DNA of 9,865 nucleotides from the NCBI GenBank assembly GCA_026397895.1, contig JAPLTZ010000282.1, positions 1 through 9,865 of the forward strand, in the 5' to 3' direction. The translations under genes were made by a program, and so were the position numbers. The DNA is from Verrucomicrobiota bacterium (lineage in GTDB: Bacteria; Verrucomicrobiota; Verrucomicrobiia; Limisphaerales; JAFMIX01). The notes under the pieces were generated by a model. It worked only from the letters and a program-made list of their open reading frames with translations, made no database searches and was not told the origin of the DNA. Below, one piece after another: positions 1-7,021 of this stretch; position 1 is the first letter of the stretch; each line of letters begins with the position of its first letter.

Positions 1-365
1 CCATCAAGCTCATGGCGCACAAGAACGTGGGCGCATTGCTCGTGATGGACGGCGAGAAACTCGTCGGCGTGGTCACGGAGCGCGATTACACCCGCAAGGT
101 GGCGATCAAAGGCAAGTCCTCGAAGGAGACGGCGGTGCGGGAAATCATTTCCGCCAACGTCATCACCGTCACGCCGCATCATTCGGTGGAGGAGTGCATG
201 AAGCTCATGACGGAAAACCGCATCCGCCACCTGCCGGTGGTTGACGGTGAAAAAGTCCTCGGCGTCATCTCCATCGGCGACCTCGTGAACTGGACGATTT
301 CCGCCCAGAGCGCGACCATCGAGCAGATGCACCAGTATATCTCCGGCGGCTATCCGACGAATTGA
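1..365 (+). CDS. CBS-domain-pair protein, 3' part
   Basis: This is the C-terminal 120 residues of a protein whose start lies upstream; the reading frame is open to the left edge (first whole codon at 3). Two CBS motifs are visible. The first ends in VTERD (visible residues 24-28). The second begins at the TVTP segment (55-58), continues through RIRHLPVVDG and ends in SIGDL (90-94). Acidic residues at the ends of such motifs, here D28 and D93, commonly contact the ribose of adenine nucleotides, so the pair (a Bateman module) probably senses AMP, ATP or a related ligand. Nothing else is attached at the C-terminus, so this is probably a small stand-alone CBS protein of about 140-150 residues, although an N-terminal extra domain outside the window cannot be excluded. 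Its target is unknown. The next gene begins 51 nt downstream on the same strand. Confidence 0.88.
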   Translation, partial: IKLMAHKNVGALLVMDGEKLVGVVTERDYTRKVAIKGKSSKETAVREIISANVITVTPHHSVEECMKLMTENRIRHLPVVDGEKVLGVISIGDLVNWTISAQSATIEQMHQYISGGYPTN

Positions 366-405
366 TTTGCCGGTTCGGGGCGAAGATTTTCAACCGGGGT
401 CAACC

Positions 406-409
406 AGGA
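406..409 (+). promoter_or_regulatory. Ribosome binding site for the helical repeat protein
   Basis: AGGA lies 7 nt before the ATG at 417. It is one of the few recognisable Shine-Dalgarno sites in the window and supports that start, which also places a hydrophobic segment directly at the N-terminus. Confidence 0.5.
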
Positions 410-416
410 ACTTGAT

Positions 417-1694
417 ATGAAACCACTGCTTGTTATCTCGCTCGCGCTGAACCTCGGCCTGGTTGCCGGCATCGGCGTGATCCTCAACAAACGCTCCGCG
501 CCCGCGCCCGTGGCGGTTGCCGCCGCGCCTGTCGTCGCTAAGACCGCTAATGCCGTGTCCAAAGCCGCTGTCGCGCCGTCCGGGGGCACGAACCTCGTGG
601 GGCAGAAGTTCGACTGGCGCTCTGTCGAATCCGAGGACTACAAGAAATACATCGCCAACCTCCGCGCCATCGGCTGCCCGGAAGCCACCATTCGCGATAT
701 CATCCTGGCCGACGTGAACAAAATGTTCGCCGACCGCAAGCAGGCGCTCAAGAAGCCGGTCGAGAAATTCAAGTTCTGGGAGACCGGCGTGAAGAGCATG
801 GCTAAGATGATGGGCGGCGCGCTGGACGAGGAGGCCATCAAGCAGCGCCAGGCCCTCGCCGCCGAGAAGCGCGCCATCATCAAGGAACTGCTCGGCATCG
901 AGCCCGACGAGAAGCCTGACCTCATGGCCGGCTTCAACCCGTTTGATACCATGCTGGATTTTCTGCCGGCCGACAAGCAGACCAAGCTCATGGAACTCAT
1001 GCAGACCATGCAGGCCAAGCAAATGAAAGCCCTCGGCGACGGCGCGCCCGACGCCGACGGCATGAAGAACATGCAAAAGGCGCAGAAAGAAATGGAGGAC
1101 GAGATCGCCAAAATCCTCACCCCCTCCGAATTTGAGGACTACCAGCTCCGCCTTTCCCAGACCGCCATGATGTTGCGCATGCAGCTCGGCGGCTTCAGCC
1201 CCACCGAACAGGAATTCCGCGACATCTTCAAATACCAGAAAGCTTTCGACGACCAATACAGCATGTTCGACGCCGGCACGGATGACAAAGCCGAGCAGGA
1301 CAAACGCAAGGCTGCCCAGACGGAACTCGACACCCAGATCAAAGCCACCCTCGGCGACCAACGCTACGCCGATTACCAGCGCGAGAAAGATTTTGAATAC
1401 CAGTCCATCGCCAAAATTGCCGAGAAACAAGGATTACCCAAGGAGGCCGGTGTCAAAATCTACGACATGAAGGCCGTCGCCCAGGAACAGGCCAAAGCCA
1501 TTCGCAATGACAAAACCCTCACTGGTGAGCAGCGCCAGACCGCTCTTGCTGGGATTCGCGCCGAGACCGAGAAAGCCATGCAAGAAACCCTCGGCGAAAA
1601 AGGCTACAATGCCTACAAGAAAAACGCCTATTGGCTAAACACCATTTACGTCGAGCCCAAAGCAGCCCCGGCTTCGGATGATGCCGCCCAGTGA
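417..1694 (+). CDS. Exported or membrane-anchored helical repeat protein, function unknown
   Basis: The 425-residue product has a hydrophobic N-terminal segment (residues 3-23) followed by KR, then an Ala/Pro/Val-rich linker (about 28-60), so it is probably anchored in or exported across the inner membrane. The rest is highly charged and helical. A segment starting FDWRSVES (65-107, including GCPEATIRD) resembles one I remember from many uncharacterised verrucomicrobial proteins. The body looks like four degenerate repeats. Each has a helix starting after a proline (P88, P184, P262, P341) and a second charged helix ending in a leucine motif: ELLG near 158, LTPSEFEDY at 234, LGDQRYADY at 312 and LGEKGYNAY at 392. 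The last three units are spaced 78-80 residues apart. This is reminiscent of the LTxxQ helical hairpins of Spy/CpxP-like periplasmic proteins, but homology is not shown. No catalytic motif is seen. A periplasmic chaperone-like or structural role is only a guess. Confidence 0.85.
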   Translation: MKPLLVISLALNLGLVAGIGVILNKRSAPAPVAVAAAPVVAKTANAVSKAAVAPSGGTNLVGQKFDWRSVESEDYKKYIANLRAIGCPEATIRDIILADVNKMFADRKQALKKPVEKFKFWETGVKSMAKMMGGALDEEAIKQRQALAAEKRAIIKELLGIEPDEKPDLMAGFNPFDTMLDFLPADKQTKLMELMQTMQAKQMKALGDGAPDADGMKNMQKAQKEMEDEIAKILTPSEFEDYQLRLSQTAMMLRMQLGGFSPTEQEFRDIFKYQKAFDDQYSMFDAGTDDKAEQDKRKAAQTELDTQIKATLGDQRYADYQREKDFEYQSIAKIAEKQGLPKEAGVKIYDMKAVAQEQAKAIRNDKTLTGEQRQTALAGIRAETEKAMQETLGEKGYNAYKKNAYWLNTIYVEPKAAPASDDAAQ

Positions 1695-1745
1695 CCGGTC
1701 GTTTATTTATTAACTGCAATCCGGCAGGCTGCGGTAAACTTTTCC

Positions 1746-2795
1746 ATGACCGAACAAAAATCTTTTCTACCCGCGACCAAAGTCAACATCGCCGTCGTCG
1801 GCCTGGGCTTCATGGGCGTCACACATCTGCGGGCTTATCTCGAAAATGAAACCGCGCGTGTCGTTGCGGTGTGCGACGCCACGCGCGTGCCGGTGAACGG
1901 CGTCCTGCAAGGCGTCGCCGGCAATATCAAGAAGTCCGACGACATCAACCTCGGCCCGCAGGTGAAGGTCTATCGCAAGCTCGAAGAACTCCTCGCCGAC
2001 CCGGACGTGGAGCTCGTTGACCTCTGCACGCCCACGCCGTTGCATCCGGAGCAAGCCATCGCCGCGCTCCGCGTCGGCAAGCACGTCCTCTGCGAAAAGC
2101 CGCTTGCCCGCACCTCGGCGGCGGCGCGGAAAATCGCGGCGGTCGCGGAATCATCGCCGGGCTTTCTGATGCCGGCGATGTGCATGCGCTTCTGGCCCGG
2201 CTGGGCGTGGCTCAAGCAGATCGTCGCGGAGAAAACCTACGGGAAAATTCTGGCCGCGCGTTTCCGTCGGATGTCCGAGATGCCCGGCTGGAGCAAGTCC
2301 AGCACCTACGCCGGCGGCGACCTCGGCGGGGCGTTGTTCGATTTGCACATCCACGACACGGACTTCGTGAACTTCCTTTTCGGCCGGCCAGAAAGTGTTT
2401 TTTCCACCGGCGTCACGGGTGCGGGCGGCTCGATCAATCACGTCGTCACGCAATACCATTATCCCGGCGGCCCGGCGGTCTATGCGGAGGGAAGCTGGCT
2501 GTTGACGCAGGGATTCCAGATGGCGTTCACGCTCCACTGCGAGCGTGCGACGCTGGACTTCGATCTCGCGCACGGCGCGGAGGCGTTGCAGGTCTCCGAG
2601 CCGGGTCAGCCCGCGCGCACCGTCGCGTGCGACGGCCCGGACGGTTACGGCGCGGAGGTGCGTTACTTCGTGGACTGCGTGGCCGGCAAACGTCCGCCGC
2701 AAATCGTGACCGCGCGCGACGGAGTGACGGCGTTGGAAATCTGCGAGGCCGAGGAAAAATCCATCCGCACCGGCATGGTGGTGAAACTGCTTTGA
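1746..2795 (+). CDS. Gfo/Idh/MocA family NAD(P)-dependent oxidoreductase
   Basis: The 349-residue product has typical length and looks intact. The N-terminal Rossmann fold starts with VNIAVVG and the dinucleotide-binding loop GLGFMG (19-24). The family motif EKP is at 117-119, where the lysine is usually catalytic. The C-terminal domain carries DLHIHD (199-204), matching the D-x-x-x-H substrate-site motif (D199, H203). Members oxidise or reduce sugars, polyols or inositols using NAD(P); the substrate cannot be read from the sequence. The ATG at 1746 is 51 nt after the previous stop, with an AT-rich stretch (about 1700-1714) but no convincing ribosome binding site, so it could be co-transcribed with the upstream gene or have its own promoter. 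The gene faces the SGNH gene tail to tail, 22 nt apart. It belongs to a different subfamily from the two oxidoreductases near the right end. Confidence 0.92.
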   Translation: MTEQKSFLPATKVNIAVVGLGFMGVTHLRAYLENETARVVAVCDATRVPVNGVLQGVAGNIKKSDDINLGPQVKVYRKLEELLADPDVELVDLCTPTPLHPEQAIAALRVGKHVLCEKPLARTSAAARKIAAVAESSPGFLMPAMCMRFWPGWAWLKQIVAEKTYGKILAARFRRMSEMPGWSKSSTYAGGDLGGALFDLHIHDTDFVNFLFGRPESVFSTGVTGAGGSINHVVTQYHYPGGPAVYAEGSWLLTQGFQMAFTLHCERATLDFDLAHGAEALQVSEPGQPARTVACDGPDGYGAEVRYFVDCVAGKRPPQIVTARDGVTALEICEAEEKSIRTGMVVKLL

Positions 2796-2820
2796 CTCTT
2801 GGCGGTCGGTGGCAGAGTCA
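2793..2820. terminator. Hairpin spanning both convergent stop codons
   Basis: TGACTCT (2793-2799) and AGAGTCA (2814-2820) form a perfect 7-bp inverted repeat around a 14-nt GC-rich loop. The two arms include the TGA stops of the oxidoreductase (+) and the SGNH gene (-). No T-tract follows on either strand, so it is at best a weak bidirectional terminator or an mRNA 3'-end stabiliser. Confidence 0.35.
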
Positions 2821-3894
2821 GGGCGAGGTGGCGCTGGTGGCCGGGGTGTTGGTGGTCAGCGGGTGGGCGGCCAGCCAGTGGGCGAGTTGTTGTCCGGCTT
2901 CTTGGGCAAAGACCCGCGCGCCATACTGGTTCATGTGCCAGGCGTCCAGGTAGTGGGTGTCGGGCAGCGTGGGCACCGCTGGGGATAGCGCGATGAGGTT
3001 TTTGTGTTTGCGGGTCATCTTGTTGAGGAACGCGGTGTAGGTTTCGGTGCTGTGAAGATGACCGGTTTTTTCCAGGAGCAGTTCGGGGACGGGCAGGCTC
3101 AGCCAGACGATCCAGATGCCGTTGGCTTCGGCCAACCGGCAGAATTTGTCGAGATACATCTCGTTATACGGGTGGATGGCGATGGGGGCGGAGAGGATGG
3201 GCGGGATGTTTTTTTTGTCGATGATGGAGACGGTCGGGACGGGGGGTTGTTGGTCGGCTTCCGTGATTTTGGCGCGGGTGTTCTGCACCGAAGTGATCGG
3301 GTCTTCCAAACGGCGGAAGAAAGCGGTGTCGCCGGCGGTGACGGCTTTGTAAAATTCCTCCCGGTAGCGCAGGGTGTAGCTGAACCGGCAGAGGGTGCCG
3401 TAGAACCAATCGCTCAGGTTTACGCCGTCGCGCAACAGATGCAGGGATTCTGCCGGCGTGGCGAACCGGGCGAGGAAGCGATCCAACAAAGGATCGCCCC
3501 AAACGAACGGGTGCGGCGCCAGCACGATCAGTTTGGGCGGTTTGTTCGCGGCGATCTGGCGGCGGAGGACGTAGTAGTTGAAGAGCGGCGAGGTGCCGGG
3601 GAGGGCGTAGTTGCTCACTTGGTAGCCTTGGCCGACGAATCTTTCGAGCAACGAGGCGCGCAGGGCGCTGGTGGCGCTGTCGCCCATGAGCTGGATGTCG
3701 GTCGGCGGCAGGTAACGGATTTCCTCCGCGCGATGCTGGATGGTGCGGGTCATGAACCCTTCCGGCATCACGCGCAGGGCGGTTTCAATGACCAGCACGC
3801 CAATCACAAACAGCCAGAGCGGAGTGAGGCTCTGGCCGTCCGCCACGGCGGGCGAGGGCTTGTCAGAATGCGAAATAGATGAATTGGTCTCCAC
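2818..3894 (-). CDS. Membrane-anchored SGNH-hydrolase-like protein, MBOAT partner
   Basis: The 358-residue product has a short polar N-terminus and one hydrophobic segment (about 26-42), suggesting a membrane-anchored protein with an extracytoplasmic domain. GDS at 71-73 within LMGDSATS fits block I of SGNH/GDSL hydrolases. Near the C-terminus D317-A-W-H320 followed by NQYGARVF fits the D-x-x-H pair that completes the SGNH triad. Such proteins (compare AlgJ/AlgX, DltD and other MBOAT companions) receive an acyl group from a membrane O-acyltransferase and transfer it to a polysaccharide or other surface polymer. The gene overlaps the end of the MBOAT gene by 32 nt, so translation is probably coupled. 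The start is GTG (3892-3894) with a GGGAG ribosome binding site at ideal spacing. The acceptor polymer is unknown. A simple esterase or deacylase is the main alternative. Confidence 0.8.
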   Translation of the reverse strand: METNSSISHSDKPSPAVADGQSLTPLWLFVIGVLVIETALRVMPEGFMTRTIQHRAEEIRYLPPTDIQLMGDSATSALRASLLERFVGQGYQVSNYALPGTSPLFNYYVLRRQIAANKPPKLIVLAPHPFVWGDPLLDRFLARFATPAESLHLLRDGVNLSDWFYGTLCRFSYTLRYREEFYKAVTAGDTAFFRRLEDPITSVQNTRAKITEADQQPPVPTVSIIDKKNIPPILSAPIAIHPYNEMYLDKFCRLAEANGIWIVWLSLPVPELLLEKTGHLHSTETYTAFLNKMTRKHKNLIALSPAVPTLPDTHYLDAWHMNQYGARVFAQEAGQQLAHWLAAHPLTTNTPATSATSP

Positions 3895-5263
3895 CGGTGA
3901 CTCCCATGATAAGGATTAGGTAGAACAGGAACAGGAACGTCGCGGCGACCAGCACGGGTCGGCGGCGGACAAAGAACCACGGGTTCTTCGTCAGAAAGAC
4001 GGGGGTTTCCATGAGCAGGATGAGCGCGCAATACGGCAGCATCTTGATCAGCAGCGGCAGGAAGCCGGCCTGGAATTGGAAACGGAAGATGCCGGCGGTG
4101 GCGCTGCAAATCTGTTCCCACGACCCGAGGCGGAAAAGGAGCATGCCGTAGATTGTCAGCAGGAAATTTCCGGCGATGCAGGCCGCCCGCGAGAGATGCG
4201 AATGCCTCCGTTCACCCCGCCAGGCAACGTAGGTGCGATGCAGTGACAGGATCAGCCCCTGGTAGGCGCCCCAGATGACGTAGCTCCACGCCGGCCCGTG
4301 CCAGAGGCCGCCAATGAGCATCGTGATGATAAGATTCAGCCAGGTGCGGAATGTTCCGTGCCGGCTGCCGCCCAGCGGAATGTAGAGATAATCGCGCAGC
4401 CACGAACCCAGGCTGATGTGCCAGCGCCGCCAGAAGTCCTGCGGGCTGGTGGCGAAATAGGGGAATTGAAAGTTATCCATCAGCGTTATGCCGAACCACC
4501 GCGCCACGCCGCGGGCGATGTCGGTGTAACCGCTGAAATCGGCGTAAACCGTGAATGTGAAACCCACAGCAGCAAGCACCACGTCGCCGGCGGTGAAGTC
4601 GTGCTGCTGGTAGATGCGGGCGATTTTCAGCGCGAGGTTGTCGGCGATGACCACCTTTTTGCAGTAGCCCCACAGCACCAGATACAATCCTTCCACGAGG
4701 TCGGCGTTGGTGATGGGGCGCGGATTTTGAATCTGGGGCAGCAGGTGGTTGGCCCGCTCGATGGGGCCGGCCACCAACTGCGGGAAGAAAGTTTTGAACA
4801 GCAGAAAATCGCGCAGGTCGCGGCACGCCGGCGTGACGCCGCGATACACGTCCACGATGTAGGCGATGGCCTGAAACGTGTAAAACGAAACGCCCACCGG
4901 CAGGATGAACGTAATCGTCTTCGCCGCCGACATGAGCCCGACATGGGCGAGGAGCGCCGTGACGTTTTCCAGAAAGAAGCCGCGGTATTTGAAATAGCAG
5001 AGCAACCCGACGCAGATCGAGACGCTGACGGTGCACCAGGCGCGTTTCTCGCGGGGCGACCGCGCGTCGGTCATCCGGATTGCGGCGACGTAGGCCGTCA
5101 GGCAGTTGAAGCTCAACAGGCCGAGGTAATGCCAGTCCCACCAGCCGTAAAAAACAAACCCGGCGATGAGCAGCACCCAGTTGCGCAGACGCAATCCCGC
5201 CAATCGCACCACCGCCAGCACGACCGCCAGGAAAATGACAAAATCAATGGAGTTGAAAAGCAT
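3863..5263 (-). CDS. AlgI-like MBOAT family membrane O-acyltransferase
   Basis: The 466-residue polytopic membrane protein opens with MLFNSIDFVIFL, typical of the AlgI branch of the MBOAT family, and has hydrophobic stretches throughout. Diagnostic segments are LPVGVSFYTFQAIAYIVDVY, FFPQLVAGPIER, YADFSGYTDIARG, FWRRWHISLGSWLRDYLYIP and GGLWHGPAW. The two candidate active-site histidines are H282 (in RRWHIS) and H322 (in LWHGPAW). Family members move acyl groups, usually acetyl, across the membrane to a partner protein that modifies alginate, peptidoglycan, teichoic acid or other polymers. Here the overlapping SGNH gene encodes the evident partner. The length is slightly below AlgI, with no sign of truncation. 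ATG at 5263 is used without a clear ribosome binding site. The pair is divergent from the MFS gene and no polymer biosynthesis gene is visible nearby, so the acceptor is unknown. Confidence 0.93.
   Translation of the reverse strand: MLFNSIDFVIFLAVVLAVVRLAGLRLRNWVLLIAGFVFYGWWDWHYLGLLSFNCLTAYVAAIRMTDARSPREKRAWCTVSVSICVGLLCYFKYRGFFLENVTALLAHVGLMSAAKTITFILPVGVSFYTFQAIAYIVDVYRGVTPACRDLRDFLLFKTFFPQLVAGPIERANHLLPQIQNPRPITNADLVEGLYLVLWGYCKKVVIADNLALKIARIYQQHDFTAGDVVLAAVGFTFTVYADFSGYTDIARGVARWFGITLMDNFQFPYFATSPQDFWRRWHISLGSWLRDYLYIPLGGSRHGTFRTWLNLIITMLIGGLWHGPAWSYVIWGAYQGLILSLHRTYVAWRGERRHSHLSRAACIAGNFLLTIYGMLLFRLGSWEQICSATAGIFRFQFQAGFLPLLIKMLPYCALILLMETPVFLTKNPWFFVRRRPVLVAATFLFLFYLILIMGVTGGDQFIYFAF
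3901..3905 (-). promoter_or_regulatory. Ribosome binding site fixing the GTG start of the SGNH gene
   Basis: On the minus strand GGGAG is followed by 6 nt and then GTG at 3894-3892. It lies inside the 3' end of the MBOAT gene and supports the GTG start and translational coupling. The next in-frame ATG would remove the membrane segment. Confidence 0.6.
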
Positions 5264-5377
5264 TTACGCGCGGAAGCTTTGCCCCTGCGGCGCGGCGCGA
5301 CCGGCGGGAGATGGCTTAAAAAAAATTGAGGCTTGTTTGGACATTGGCGGCGGCGGCAAACGGATTTTTGTGGGCGA

Positions 5378-5405
5378 AAAGTATTGCCCCACCCATCAAA
5401 GTCAA
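5378..5405 (-). promoter_or_regulatory. Candidate promoter for the MBOAT-SGNH unit
   Basis: On the minus strand TTGACT (5405-5400) is separated by 16 nt from TACTTT (5383-5378). The -35 box matches consensus at five of six bases, the -10 at three. It would give a leader of about 100 nt before the ATG at 5263. Confidence 0.3.
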
Positions 5406-5499
5406 GCGCGGACTTGGTCGGCCGCGAAAGTCGAAAATCGCGGAAGCGCCGCCGCCGGGTTCGGCTGTGGCGCCGGGCGGTTTCCGGGTCTAACCCCGC

Positions 5500-5528
5500 T
5501 TGCCAAGCCGCGCGTCGCGCTCTATTCT
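5500..5528 (+). promoter_or_regulatory. Candidate promoter for the MFS gene, nearly leaderless
   Basis: TTGCCA (5500-5505) and TATTCT (5523-5528) are separated by 17 nt, matching the sigma70 consensus at five of six and four of six bases. Transcription would start about 5535, only some 7 nt before the ATG at 5542. This fits the lack of a Shine-Dalgarno sequence there. Confidence 0.4.
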
Positions 5529-5541
5529 CACGCCCATCACT

Positions 5542-6874
5542 ATGAACAACTCACATCGCGGCAAACTCTTCATCATGATGGTGCTCGAATTCTTCATCTG
5601 GGGCGCGTGGCTCCCGCTGATTTTCGGCTACCTGCCCAGCCTCGGCTTCACGCCCGGCGAGCAATCGTGGATTCTCAACGCCTTCCCTTCTCAACGCCTT
5701 CCCTATTGCCGCCATCGTCGGACTGTTCTTCAGCAACCAGTTTGCCGACCGCAATTTCGCGGCGGAAAAATTCCTCGCGTTCAGCCACCTCGTCGGCGGC
5801 GTGGCGATGCTCGGGCTGGCGTTCACGAAAGCCTTCTGGCCGTTCTTCGGGTTGATGCTCGTCCACTGCCTGCTCTATGTGCCGACGATTTCCATCACCA
5901 ACTCCATCGCGTTCGCGAACATGAAGGACGCCACCAAGGAATTCGGCCTCGTCCGCATGGGCGGCACCATCGGCTGGATTCTCGCCGCGTGGCCGTTCAC
6001 CTTCATCCTCGTGGACTGGGCCAAAGTGCATGACGCCAACCCGCAGGGCATCGTCGCCTGGCTCGGCGCGGTGTTGAGCTCCGGCCTCACCGGCGACGCG
6101 CTCAAGAACGCCACCCGCTACACCTACGTCGTGGCGGGCGTGGCGTCGCTGGCGCTGGCGGCGTTCAGCTTCGTGCTGCCGCACACGCCGCCCAAGAAGA
6201 AGAGCGAGGGCGCGGAAGAAAGTTTTGCGTGGCTCGAAGCGATGAAGCTCCTGAAACATCCGTTCATCCTCGTGCTGTTTCTGGTGACGCTGGTGGATTC
6301 GTTCGTGCACAACTGCTATTTCAACTGGACCGGCTCGTTCCTCGGCGCGGCGAAGGAAGCCGGCGGCGTGGGCATTCCCGGCAACTGGATCATGCCCGTG
6401 ATGAGCATCGGGCAGGTCGCGGAAATCCTCACCATGTTCGTCCTCGGCGCGACGCTCAAGAAATTCGGCTGGCGCACCACGATGATCGTCGGGATTCTCG
6501 GCCACGCGGCGCGGTTCGCGGTGTATTCGTTCCTGCCGCAGCACGCCGAACTCATCATCCTCGTGCAGATTCTCCACGGCATCTGCTACGCGTTCTTCTT
6601 TGCCACGGTTTACATCTTCGTGGACGCCTATTTCCCGAAGGACGCCCGCGCCAGCGCGCAGGGCCTGTTCAACGTGATGATCCTCGGCATCGGCTGCCTG
6701 CTGGCGAACTCGCTCTGCCCGGTGCTCGGCCAGAAAATCTTCACGCAAAACGGCGTGACGAACTTCCACGGCCTGTTCCTCGTGCCGATGACCTGCGCGC
6801 TGGTCGCCACCGTGGCGCTCGCGCTGTTCTTCCATCCGCCGAAGACGCCCGCGCCGGAGAACGCGGGGCATTAA
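5542..6874 (+). pseudogene. NupG-like MFS transporter, frameshifted by a 16-bp duplication
   Basis: Reading from ATG 5542, the product begins like nucleoside:H+ symporter (NupG-like) MFS proteins: a short polar N-terminus, then a membrane segment (about 9-31) with FFIWGAW. After residue 49 the frame is lost because TTCTCAACGCCTTCCC occurs twice in tandem (5672-5703). Deleting one copy joins ILNAFP to IAAIVGLFFSNQFADR and gives an uninterrupted protein of 438 residues, close to NupG length, with the GLFFSNQFADR loop after helix 2 and hydrophobic helices through to FFHPPKTP at the end. The family imports nucleosides or, in many relatives, unidentified sugars by proton symport. As written, translation from 5542 ends at 6033 in a wrong frame. 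An internal ATG at 5801 could give only an N-terminally truncated 357-residue piece. It may be a true recent mutation or an assembly error. A strong terminator follows 19 nt after the stop. Confidence 0.88.
5672..5704. repeat. Exact 16-bp tandem duplication inside the MFS gene
   Basis: The unit TTCTCAACGCCTTCCC occupies 5672-5687 and 5688-5703 without mismatch, and the next base (T, 5704) continues the period. Because 16 is not a multiple of three, the second copy shifts the frame by one. Confidence 0.97.
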
Positions 6875-6893
6875 GTGGCTGCCCGCAGGATTC

Positions 6894-6929
6894 AACCGGC
6901 CTTTTCCGCAAGGGGAAGGCCGGTTTTGT
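6894..6929 (+). terminator. Rho-independent terminator after the MFS gene
   Basis: AACCGGCCTTTTCC (6894-6907) pairs with GGGGAAGGCCGGTT (6912-6925), with two inner G-T wobbles, around a GCAA tetraloop (6908-6911). The tail is TTTTGT (6924-6929). It lies 19 nt after the MFS stop and separates that gene from the oxidoreductases that follow. Confidence 0.88.
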
Positions 6930-6988
6930 CATATCAGTTTGCTGTCTGGACGTGTTATTGCGATTGACCCTCTGGATTTCCGTTTGCA

Positions 6989-7006
6989 CGATTCAGACTC
7001 GAATCG
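6989..7006. promoter_or_regulatory. Candidate operator palindrome before the second oxidoreductase
   Basis: CGATTC (6989-6994) and GAATCG (7001-7006) form a perfect 6-bp inverted repeat with a 6-nt spacer, ending 15 nt before the ATG at 7022. A dimeric repressor such as the regulator at the right edge could bind it, but this is position-based inference. A possible -35 box TTGACC lies at 6964-6969 without a good -10. Confidence 0.25.
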
Positions 7007-7021
7007 CTCAAAACAAATTTT

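Larger units (their letters stand above)
5264..5541. other. Divergent intergenic region between MBOAT and MFS genes
   Basis: This 278-nt stretch separates the MBOAT start (-) from the MFS start (+) and should hold promoters for both. No small gene, tRNA or clear riboswitch fold was recognised. It contains an A-run at 5317-5328 and GC-rich segments at 5341-5357 and 5441-5480. Candidate sigma70-type promoters are listed separately. Confidence 0.6.

Noticed and set aside
390..1430. Long minus-strand open frame opposite the helical repeat protein
   Set aside because: It is antisense to a well-supported gene, rich in His, Gly, Leu and Val from GC-rich codon shadows, and has no recognisable domain.
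4298..5329. 343-codon plus-strand open frame opposite the MBOAT gene
   Set aside because: It is polar, low-complexity shadow sequence opposite a strongly supported membrane acyltransferase.
5441..5486. Possible riboswitch or large hairpin in the GC-rich part of the divergent region
   Set aside because: Outer arms CGGAA and TTCCG pair, but the GC-rich interior does not pair cleanly and no known riboswitch core was recognised.
5801..6874. The downstream MFS frame as a complete gene starting at 5801
   Set aside because: It would lack the first two membrane helices and start mid-fold; the missing part lies just upstream in another frame, separated only by the 16-bp duplication.
5675..6895. 406-codon minus-strand open frame opposite the MFS gene
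   Set aside because: The composition is Arg, Glu and His-rich, typical of an antisense shadow, while the plus strand shows clear transporter helices.
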